From JAHCHG01 sp038251885 (GTDB lineage: Bacteria; Acidobacteriota; Blastocatellia; Pyrinomonadales; Pyrinomonadaceae), in assembly GCA_038251885.1 (NCBI GenBank), contig JBBSAX010000164.1, positions 1 through 11,763 of the forward strand: a stretch of 11,763 bases of DNA, written 5' to 3'. Position 1 is the first letter of the stretch. The number at the start of each line of letters is the position of its first letter. Both the position numbers and the translations under genes were made by a program. This document shows positions 6,144-11,763 of the stretch, in pieces. The notes beneath the pieces are model-generated. The model saw nothing but the letters and a program-made list of their open reading frames with translations, ran no database searches and was not told where the DNA came from.

Positions 6144-6173
6144 TTTATCCTTCATCCTTTATCCTTTATCCTT
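6144..6173 (+). repeat. Right heptad inverted-repeat arm, ending at the hisS start codon
   Basis: The 30 bases read as reverse-complement heptads: TTTATCC, TTCATCC, TTTATCC, TTTATCC, then TT. This is the mirror of 5741-5770 with three mismatches. The arm ends exactly at the ATG of hisS (6174), so the hisS leader is pyrimidine-rich and has no Shine-Dalgarno. In a joint transcript the two arms could pair into a long imperfect stem enclosing the small gene. Confidence 0.85.
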
Positions 6174-7706
6174 ATGAATACAAATCCGGCGCGTGGAATG
6201 CGCGATTTTCTTCCCGCAGACGTTCGCAAACGCAATTACGTCATTAACATCATTAAAGAAGTTTACGAAAAATATGGCTTTGAACCGCTCGAAACGCCTT
6301 CGGTCGAAAATCTCGAAACTCTGACCGGAAAATATGGCGAAGAAGGCAATCAATTGATGTTCAAAATCCTCAAACGCGGCGAAAAATTGCAGCAGGAATT
6401 GAGCGAAGGAAAGATACAAAACGAAAACGAATTGTCCGATTTAGCCTTGCGCTACGATTTGACAGTTCCGCTGGCGCGAGTCGTCGCCAATTACAAAAAC
6501 GAACTGCCGAAATTCTTCAAACGCTACCAAATCCAACCCGTCTGGCGAGCCGACCGCCCCGCCAAAGGCAGATACAGAGAATTTTACCAATGCGACGTTG
6601 ACGCAATCGGTTCAAGTTCGATGATTGTCGAAGCCGAACTTTGCGCGGCTGTGAGCGAGATTTTGGAGAAGTTAGGATTTGAAGATTTTGTTATTCGAGT
6701 GAATCACAGAGAAATACTTATCGGCTTATTAAATGTGTTCAGAATAGAATCTAAAAAACATATTGAAGTTATAACAATCTTAGATAAGATTGACAAAATT
6801 GGTAGCGAAAGTGTTCAGCGAGAAATTGAAGATTTGGGTATCAATCGCATATCAACAGAGAATCTGATTGCTATTCTAAATTCTGCAAAATTAATATCTG
6901 ACGAAGAAAAAAAAGGAATAGTTCAATTACTAACATATAGTGAAGGTATAAAAAGTTCAGAAGGAATGATGACACTTGGATCAATTTACCAGCAAGAGAT
7001 CCTGCAAAACAATCGTGAAATTATACTTTCTGCAAAGAATAAAACAGCATCGCTTACCAATATTAAGGCATACGAACACTTGTCTGATGCTTTGCTAAAA
7101 GATGAAACAGCAATTTCTGCAATAAGAGAAGTCTTCTTAAAATTATGGAGAAACACTAATTCGCTTGGGCTTGTTAATTATATTCAATTTGATCCAACAC
7201 TTGCTCGTGGTTTGTCATATTATACGGGCGCGATTTTTGAAGTAAATGTTCCTGATTTTGCAGGTTCAATCGCAGGCGGCGGACGTTATGACGGTTTGAT
7301 CGGGATGTTCGGCAAAGAACAAATTCCCGCTGTCGGTTTTTCCATCGGACTCGAACGCATTCTTTTTGTGATGGAAGAGCGCGGAATGTTTCCCGAAAAT
7401 TTAACGACAAATTCGGCGGACGTAATGATTACGATCTGGAACGAAGAATCGGCGGGCGAATCTCTAAAACTAGCAAACGAACTGCGTCAACAAAATCTGC
7501 GCGTCCTCGTCTATCCCGAAGCCGACAAACTCGGCAAACAATTCAAATACGCCGATTCGCTCAACATTCCATACGTCTGCGTCTTGGGCGAAACCGAACT
7601 TGCCGAAAATAAAGTTTCCGTCAAAAACCTAAAATCCGGTGAACAGGAAACGGTTGCGAGAGAAGAGATCGCAGCGAAAATCCTCAGTTTAACGAAAAAT
7701 TCTTAA
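6174..7706 (+). CDS. hisS: Histidine--tRNA ligase
   Basis: The 510-residue enzyme charges tRNA-His with histidine using ATP in the cytosol. The N-terminus has NPARGMRDFLP (4-14); motif 1 follows (YEKYGFEPLETPSVE). ALRYDLTVPLARVVA (91-105) and motif 2, RADRPAKGRYREFYQCDVDAIGS (125-147, given in part), are intact. The histidine-specific LARGLSYYTG is at 343-352, AGGGRYDGL at 367-375 and motif 3 GFSIGLERI at 388-396. The anticodon-binding domain is about 415-505. It is longer than E. coli HisRS (424 aa) because of insertions near 65-90 and a large insertion domain, as in the long bacterial/eukaryote-like type. There is no Shine-Dalgarno: the right heptad arm occupies the leader. Residues about 163-350 are encoded by unusually AT-rich DNA. 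Confidence 0.95.
   Translation: MNTNPARGMRDFLPADVRKRNYVINIIKEVYEKYGFEPLETPSVENLETLTGKYGEEGNQLMFKILKRGEKLQQELSEGKIQNENELSDLALRYDLTVPLARVVANYKNELPKFFKRYQIQPVWRADRPAKGRYREFYQCDVDAIGSSSMIVEAELCAAVSEILEKLGFEDFVIRVNHREILIGLLNVFRIESKKHIEVITILDKIDKIGSESVQREIEDLGINRISTENLIAILNSAKLISDEEKKGIVQLLTYSEGIKSSEGMMTLGSIYQQEILQNNREIILSAKNKTASLTNIKAYEHLSDALLKDETAISAIREVFLKLWRNTNSLGLVNYIQFDPTLARGLSYYTGAIFEVNVPDFAGSIAGGGRYDGLIGMFGKEQIPAVGFSIGLERILFVMEERGMFPENLTTNSADVMITIWNEESAGESLKLANELRQQNLRVLVYPEADKLGKQFKYADSLNIPYVCVLGETELAENKVSVKNLKSGEQETVAREEIAAKILSLTKNS
6661..7225 (+). other. hisS: AT-rich block inside hisS (possible recombinant segment)
   Basis: Counting bases in 60-base rows, this stretch runs 25-35% GC (for example 15 of 60 at 6721-6780), while flanking rows of the same gene run 45-53%. 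Codon choice shifts too, to ATA, AGA, TTA and AAT-rich use. The block encodes the end of the first catalytic part and the insertion domain and stops close to the conserved ARGLSYYTG motif. The reading frame is intact. Confidence 0.7.
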
Positions 7707-7730
7707 CCGCTCACAGCATAATATAAAACA

Positions 7731-7784
7731 AAAAAAACAACAGTTGACTTAACTTTAATAAACCAACTGTTGTTTTTTTGTTTT
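7731..7784 (+). terminator. Rho-independent terminator after hisS
   Basis: A perfect 16-bp stem, 7731-7746 with 7764-7779, has a core CAACAGTTG / CAACTGTTG flanked by an A tract on the left and a T tract on the right, and a 17-nt loop. T-rich sequence continues to 7784. The flanking A/T tracts would allow function in both directions. It closes the hisS unit 25 bp after its stop. Confidence 0.85.
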
Positions 7785-7810
7785 CACGGCGAATCTCCCT
7801 AAGCTATAAT
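7781..7810 (+). promoter_or_regulatory. Candidate promoter of the nhaD gene
   Basis: A perfect TATAAT at 7805-7810 lies 18 bp after TTTTCA (7781-7786, 4 of 6 to TTGACA), 74 nt before the nhaD ATG. The -35 match is modest and overlaps the tail of the terminator T tract. No Shine-Dalgarno is evident before the ATG at 7885. Confidence 0.4.
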
Positions 7811-7884
7811 GCCAGACATCTTCGTTGACAAAATAAATATTATTAACTTTGAACAGAATTTTATAGCGTTCGCCGAATAAATCT

Positions 7885-9258
7885 ATGGAATTAATAATCG
7901 TCTTGGTATTCATTCTCGGCTACTTTTTAATCGCATTTGAACATCCGTTAAAACTCGACAAAGCCGTTCCCGCTTTGTTTATGGCGGTTGCAATGTGGGC
8001 GATCCTGGCGGTCGGATTTAATCACGGTTGGTTCAGCATCGTAGATTCCCACGATCAGATCTTTAATTTTGTGAGTGGCGGCAAAGCTGCGGAAGAAGGT
8101 TTTAAGAACGTGCTGCTGCATCATCTCGGAAACACAGCGGAGATATTGATCTTTCTGATCGGGGCGATGACTATTATCGAATTGATTGATCTGCATCAGG
8201 GATTTGAAATATTAAAGGGTTTCGTTAAAACCCAAAACAAAACCAAATTGCTCTGGATCATCGGCACTCTCGCGTTCTTTCTTTCATCGCTCATTGACAA
8301 TATGACGACGACGATCGTTTTAGTAACTCTGCTGAGAAAGTTGCTGGATGATAAAGAGCTGCGTATGTGGTATGCCGGAATGGTCATAATTGCGGCGAAT
8401 GCGGGCGGAACATGGTCGCCGATCGGCGACATTACGACGACGATGCTTTGGATCGCCAACAAAGTTTCGGTATTTGGTTTGATCGAAAACATCATTATTC
8501 CTTCGCTCGCCTGTTTTGCCGTGCCGTTTCTGGCGGCTTCGTTTATGCCTGTTTTCAGAGGCAAAATCTTTGTTGAAAACAAACAAGACCTTGAAACGGA
8601 AGAACTCGGAAGCAGCCGAACGATGCTAATACTCGGTTTAGGGGCAATTGTTTTTGTCCCGGTCTTCAAAATTTTGACAGGACTTCCGCCGTATATGGGA
8701 ATGATGCTCGGGCTGAGCGCGGTGTGGCTGGTTTCCGAATATATTCACCCCGAAGAAGAATTTCCGGAAGAGCGCAAAAATATGTATTCCGCTCACCGCG
8801 CTCTGAGCCGCATCGAAATCGCCAGCGTTCTCTTCTTTCTTGGAATCTTAATGGCAGTCGCCGCTATGGAAACTCTCGTTTACGGAGTCATCAACGGTAA
8901 GGAATTCGGAACTTTGCGATATTTGGCGGAAGTGATTCAAAATGTCATTCCGAATCAGGATATAGTCGTGGTAATCCTCGGTCTTTTTTCGGCGGTCATT
9001 GATAATGTTCCGCTTGTTGCCGCTTCGATAGGAATGTATGTCGCCCCGACCGATTCTCCTTTATGGCATTTTATCGCTTATTCTGCCGGAACGGGCGGAA
9101 GTATACTGATTATCGGTTCGGCGGCAGGTGTCGCCGCAATGGGAATGGAGAAAATAAACTTTATCTGGTATTTGAAAAATATTTCTTGGCTAGCGGCGTT
9201 AGGATTTTTCGCCGGTGCGGGAACTTTTCTTTTCATCGAACATTTTATTCGACGATAG
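7885..9258 (+). CDS. nhaD: NhaD-type Na+/H+ antiporter
   Basis: The 457-residue inner-membrane protein exchanges Na+ (or Li+) for H+ and serves pH and sodium homeostasis. It has about twelve hydrophobic segments. The ion-transporter superfamily signatures occur in both halves: SLIDNMTTTIVLV with Asp138-Asn139, and AVIDNVPLVAASIG with Asp373-Asn374. The family-specific ANAGGTWSPIGDITTTMLW is at about 171-189. The N-terminus (MELIIVLVFILGYFLIAFEHPLKLDK) is the usual first helix of NhaD, which supports this start in spite of the missing Shine-Dalgarno. Length is typical. The following cupin gene starts 55 nt later with no terminator between, so the two may be cotranscribed. Confidence 0.93.
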   Translation: MELIIVLVFILGYFLIAFEHPLKLDKAVPALFMAVAMWAILAVGFNHGWFSIVDSHDQIFNFVSGGKAAEEGFKNVLLHHLGNTAEILIFLIGAMTIIELIDLHQGFEILKGFVKTQNKTKLLWIIGTLAFFLSSLIDNMTTTIVLVTLLRKLLDDKELRMWYAGMVIIAANAGGTWSPIGDITTTMLWIANKVSVFGLIENIIIPSLACFAVPFLAASFMPVFRGKIFVENKQDLETEELGSSRTMLILGLGAIVFVPVFKILTGLPPYMGMMLGLSAVWLVSEYIHPEEEFPEERKNMYSAHRALSRIEIASVLFFLGILMAVAAMETLVYGVINGKEFGTLRYLAEVIQNVIPNQDIVVVILGLFSAVIDNVPLVAASIGMYVAPTDSPLWHFIAYSAGTGGSILIIGSAAGVAAMGMEKINFIWYLKNISWLAALGFFAGAGTFLFIEHFIRR

Positions 9259-9313
9259 AGTTAAAATTTATTATATTTCTGTAATTTTTTGCCGCAGAAT
9301 AAACTGTAAAAAT

Positions 9314-10411
9314 ATGCTTGAAACAATTTCACAAAAGTCTGCTGAAGTTACTGTTCAATTTAAGGATAAAATCCGTTCGGCGCAGATCGTTTTACCGTGT
9401 GAGAATCTCAACAGTTCTCTTGATTTTTTCACCGAAAAACTCGGATTTCGCATTGAAATGATTTTTCCGGCGGATACGCCTTCAACAGCGGTGATTTCGG
9501 GTTACGGATTAACTTTGCGGCTGGAAAATTCAGATGAAAAACAGCTTCTGACATTACGAATTTTCGGTGATTTTTCAGATATTTCAGAACGTGAAATTTA
9601 TTCGCCCGACGGCGTTCGCATAATTCTTGTCAATAATCAATCGAAAATCGAAATTCCCGAAGCAACCCAAGAATTTGTTTTAACCACGTTTGAAAATGAA
9701 AATTCGTGGAGCGTCGGACGCGCCGGAATGCTTTATCGTGATCTGATTCCTTCAAGACTCGGCGGCAGATTTATCGCATCGCATATTTCCATTCCCGATG
9801 GCGGCGAGATTCCTGATTATGTTCATTTTCACAAAATCCGTTTTCAGATGATCTACTGCCTTGCGGGTTGGGTGCGTCTTGTCTATGAAGATCAAGGTGA
9901 GCCTTTTCTCTTAAATGCCGGAGATTGTGTTTTGCAGCCGCCGGAAATTCGCCATCGGGTTTTGGAATCTTCCGCAAATGTAGAAGTTTTGGAAATCGGC
10001 TGTCCGGCGATTCACGAAACTTTTGCCGATCATAATTTAAATCTTCCAAATGAAAATTTCGCACCAGAAAGAACCTTCAGCGGACAAAAGTTTGTTCGTC
10101 ACATTGCCGAAAAAGGAATCTGGGGAAATAGTGAAATCAAAGATTTTGAATCTGTTGATACAGGAATTTCGGAAGCAACGAATGGTTTGGCGGATGTCCA
10201 AACTTTTCGCGCGACTGAAAGTAATACTTTTTCCGTCAAACATTCGGGCGTATTTTTGTTCTTTTTTGTTCTCAAAGGTAATCTGCGTCTTGGTAATAAA
10301 GACAAGATTTATCGCTTGAAGGCAAATGACTGTTTTGTTTTGCCAAACGATGCAGAATATTTCATTGATTCCGATCAAGGGGTTGAAATGATTCGGGTTA
10401 GTTGCAACTGA
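9314..10411 (+). CDS. VOC (glyoxalase-fold) and double-cupin fusion protein
   Basis: The 365-residue protein has three parts. Residues about 20-107 look like one VOC module (RSAQIVLPCENLNSSLDFFTEKLGF ..., given in part, ending YSPDGVRIILV). Residues about 150-230 are a cupin with HFH (His171, His173), Gln178 in the place of the usual Glu, and PPEIRH (His214), a plausible three-His metal site. Residues about 295-362 are a second, degenerate cupin (VFLFFFVLKGNLRLG, LKANDCFVLPNDAEYFI) without the HxH pair. Cupin and VOC folds serve dioxygenases, isomerases and sensors; the substrate cannot be told. The open frame reaches back to 9215, but I chose ATG 9314 because upstream codons overlap nhaD and encode no recognisable domain. 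No clear Shine-Dalgarno. Confidence 0.75.
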   Translation: MLETISQKSAEVTVQFKDKIRSAQIVLPCENLNSSLDFFTEKLGFRIEMIFPADTPSTAVISGYGLTLRLENSDEKQLLTLRIFGDFSDISEREIYSPDGVRIILVNNQSKIEIPEATQEFVLTTFENENSWSVGRAGMLYRDLIPSRLGGRFIASHISIPDGGEIPDYVHFHKIRFQMIYCLAGWVRLVYEDQGEPFLLNAGDCVLQPPEIRHRVLESSANVEVLEIGCPAIHETFADHNLNLPNENFAPERTFSGQKFVRHIAEKGIWGNSEIKDFESVDTGISEATNGLADVQTFRATESNTFSVKHSGVFLFFFVLKGNLRLGNKDKIYRLKANDCFVLPNDAEYFIDSDQGVEMIRVSCN

Positions 10412-10530
10412 GCACTTGCTTATCGTGCAATAATTATGAGACTTAATTCGATTGCTCGATCTATAATCTTATATCACGCAACCCAAAAACCAGTTGTTTT
10501 TCCAAATGGATATGAAATAGTAAGTTTTCT

Positions 10531-10558
10531 TTCGCATTTGAACATAAGAAGTTATAAT
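10531..10558 (+). promoter_or_regulatory. Distal candidate promoter of ppk2
   Basis: A perfect TATAAT at 10553-10558 lies 16 bp after TTCGCA (10531-10536, 4 of 6 to TTGACA). It would give a leader of about 110 nt. It may act with the proximal promoter as a tandem pair. Confidence 0.35.
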
Positions 10559-10576
10559 ATTTAAGCGTAAAAATTA

Positions 10577-10605
10577 TTAACATTCTTGTTTTTTGGGGTT
10601 ATACT
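10577..10605 (+). promoter_or_regulatory. Proximal sigma70-like promoter of ppk2
   Basis: TTAACA at 10577-10582 (5 of 6 to TTGACA), a 17-bp spacer, and TATACT at 10600-10605 (5 of 6 to TATAAT) make the best promoter match in the window. It would start transcription near 10612, about 60 nt before the ATG. The rest of the 262-bp gap (10412-10673) is AT-rich with only short weak palindromes; I see no strong terminator for the cupin gene. Confidence 0.55.
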
Positions 10606-10659
10606 AATAGAACTCGGTGCTTTTAAATTTCATAACATTGCACTAAAAAATTAAACAAA

Positions 10660-10665
10660 AAGGAG
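10660..10665 (+). promoter_or_regulatory. Strong ribosome-binding site of ppk2
   Basis: AAGGAG lies 8 nt before ATG 10674, one of the clearest Shine-Dalgarno sequences in the window. It fixes the start, which adds a Lys/Ser-rich, low-complexity N-terminal tail of about 45 residues to the enzyme. Confidence 0.75.
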
Positions 10666-10673
10666 AAAAATCA

Positions 10674-11621
10674 ATGGCTGCAAAAAGTTTAAGAACAAAA
10701 AAAACAGATATTCTAGAAATAAAGGCTAATGAAAAAAATCCATCAACAAATGGATCTAAAGAAGCGGAAAGGTCTTCGATTTTGATGTTGGAAGATTTGC
10801 TCGGGATAAAGTCGAACAGAGGGTTTTTACAACAGCTCAGGAAGAAAAACATAGATACGAAGAAAATCTCCCGGCTTTTCAAATACGAAGAAGACCTCGA
10901 GCAATTGCAGATCGAATTGGTCAAACTCCAGCGTTGGACACAGGAAAAGAAACGACGAATCGCCATCATTTTTGAAGGACGCGACGCGGCGGGAAAAGGC
11001 GGCACGATCCGTCGTTTTATGGAACATCTCAATCCCCGCGCGATGCGCGTCGTCGCCTTGCCGAAGCCGACCGAAGAAGAAACCGGACAATGGTATTTTC
11101 AGCGTTATGCTAAACAGTTGCCGAATTGCGGCGAGATCGTTTTTTTTGACAGAAGTTGGTACAACCGCGCGGTCGTCGAACCCGTGATGGGATTTTGTAC
11201 GAACGAACAATATGACCAATTTATGCGCCAGGTTCCCGAATTTGAACATATGCTCTACGAAGACGGCATTACGGTTATCAAATTTTGGTTTTCAATTTCT
11301 AAAGACGAACAATTAAAGCGTTTTAAGTCGAGAACAAAGAATCCGCTGAAACAGTGGAAGCTAAGTCCGATTGATGCCAAAGCTCAGGAATTGTGGGATA
11401 AATACAAACATTATAAAGAATGGATGTTCAGCAAAACGCACACAACTTTCAGCCCTTGGGTGATCGTTAAGGCAAATAACAAACGCAGAGCGCGGCTCGA
11501 AAGTATGCGTTATGTACTTTCTTCGCTGGATTATGACGGCAAAGATAAATCGGCAATTCCGCTGTTTCCCGATCCGAATACAGTTATGCGATTTCATCGT
11601 TCCGCCATAAATTTAGACTAG
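10674..11621 (+). CDS. ppk2: Polyphosphate kinase 2 family protein
   Basis: The 315-residue protein transfers phosphate between polyphosphate and nucleotides in the cytosol, typically using polyphosphate to make NTP from NDP. The P-loop (Walker A) is EGRDAAGKGG at 101-110 after IAIIF. The Walker B region is IVFFDRSWYNRAVVEPVMGF (155-174). Other family blocks are ALPKPTEEETGQWYFQRY (128-145), FWFSISKDEQLKRF (204-217) and NPLKQWKLSPID (223-234), then a KYKHYKEWMFSKT segment. A single kinase domain with these motifs suits class I PPK2; the class and nucleotide preference are inferred. Residues 1-45 are a charged, low-complexity extension. The C-terminus MRFHRSAINLD appears complete although a transposase gene ends 10 bp further on. 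Confidence 0.92.
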   Translation: MAAKSLRTKKTDILEIKANEKNPSTNGSKEAERSSILMLEDLLGIKSNRGFLQQLRKKNIDTKKISRLFKYEEDLEQLQIELVKLQRWTQEKKRRIAIIFEGRDAAGKGGTIRRFMEHLNPRAMRVVALPKPTEEETGQWYFQRYAKQLPNCGEIVFFDRSWYNRAVVEPVMGFCTNEQYDQFMRQVPEFEHMLYEDGITVIKFWFSISKDEQLKRFKSRTKNPLKQWKLSPIDAKAQELWDKYKHYKEWMFSKTHTTFSPWVIVKANNKRRARLESMRYVLSSLDYDGKDKSAIPLFPDPNTVMRFHRSAINLD

Positions 11622-11631
11622 ATAACTGATG

Positions 11632-11763
11632 TTACGCACAAGCCATTGATTTCAAATTGCACAATTCCTTAAATGCTGCTTTCAAGGCTTGGTTGTAGAT
11701 TTTTGTTTTCATGGCAAAATGATTCATCTTGGTGGCGAATTTCAGTTTTTCTAATTTGATGTA
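11632..11763 (-). mobile_element. C-terminal end of an insertion-sequence transposase (partial)
   Basis: On the minus strand a frame enters from the window edge and runs 43 codons to TAA at 11634-11632. It reads YIKLEKLKFATKMNHFAM, then KTKIYNQALKAAFKELCNLKSMACA. The KLE-LK...NHFA-K-K-Y-QAL--AF-EL pattern resembles the C-terminal tail of DDE transposases of the IS4/IS701/IS5-like groups; the exact family cannot be set from this fragment. Its stop lies only 10 bp from the ppk2 stop, so the element's end must be within or near 11622-11632. The other end and any target duplication are outside the window. Confidence 0.6.

Noticed and set aside
5741..6173. Heptad arms as a CRISPR array or simple microsatellite
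   Set aside because: The units are contiguous without spacers, and the two blocks are inverted and placed precisely around one gene, which does not fit either.
7825..7830. Perfect TTGACA upstream of nhaD
   Set aside because: No -10-like hexamer lies 15-19 bp downstream (the sequence there is CTTTGA/TTTGAA-like).
8196..8669. Long antisense open frame (157 aa) opposite nhaD
   Set aside because: It is a shadow of the well-supported NhaD coding frame, with no recognisable domain and no ribosome-binding site.
9215..9313. Longer start for the cupin protein, overlapping nhaD by 44 bp
   Set aside because: The extra 33 residues have no domain support and most lie in the tail of nhaD or the AT-rich gap; ATG 9314 precedes the VOC domain.
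10489..10500. AAAAAC...GTTTTT mini-hairpin after the cupin gene as a terminator
   Set aside because: The stem is only about 6 A/T-rich pairs with no GC core.

Overview
The window carries about a dozen genes, a clipped gene at each edge, and several structured non-coding elements. Base composition is moderately AT-rich, with codon use that favours GCG, GGC and CGC. The gene families (a PD40 propeller C-terminus, a ThuA-like protein, bacterial UBP-type zinc fingers, a long-form HisRS, a four-helix-bundle IVP gene and REP-like palindromes) would fit an Acidobacteriota chromosome, perhaps class Blastocatellia. That placement is inferred from family content and style; no marker here proves it. Nothing looks like phage or plasmid. 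A transposase fragment is present only at the right edge.

Left half, mostly minus strand. After the clipped plus-strand PD40/TolB-like tail (1-207), six genes read leftwards: an NAD(P)H-dependent FMN reductase, an LtrA membrane protein fused to a UBP-type zinc finger, a second stand-alone UBP zinc finger, a ThuA-like protein, a secreted or periplasmic TPR protein, and a conserved hypothetical protein. The first three are spaced about 30 nt apart and look like one operon. The last two abut exactly (TAG directly followed by ATG). The TPR gene is preceded by a perfect 19-bp hairpin that contains its Shine-Dalgarno sequence, so it may control translation of the TPR/hypothetical pair.

Middle. A 300-bp divergent intergenic region (4939-5238) holds a REP/BIME-like element of nested palindromes with 29-bp perfect inverted arms. 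Plus-strand genes follow: a gamma-class carbonic anhydrase, a small four-helix-bundle (23S rRNA IVP family) protein, and histidyl-tRNA synthetase. The four-helix-bundle gene lies exactly between two 30-bp inverted arms, each made of four AAGGATA-like heptads. The left arm supplies the last codons and stop of the carbonic anhydrase and the ribosome-binding region of the small gene; the right arm ends at the hisS start codon. This looks like a small mobile cassette. hisS has an internal block of about 565 bp at roughly 30% GC inside a gene that is otherwise about 46% GC, which suggests a mosaic gene. A 16-bp-stem terminator closes the hisS unit.

Right half, plus strand. An NhaD-type Na+/H+ antiporter is followed by a VOC (glyoxalase-fold) plus double-cupin fusion protein, then by a class I-type polyphosphate kinase 2 with a strong ribosome-binding site and a good sigma70-like promoter. 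The C-terminal 43 codons of a transposase run in from the right edge and stop 10 bp from the end of ppk2.

The strongest candidates for something undescribed are the heptad-flanked four-helix-bundle cassette, the hairpin that hides the TPR gene's Shine-Dalgarno sequence, and the FMN reductase / LtrA-UBP / UBP operon.
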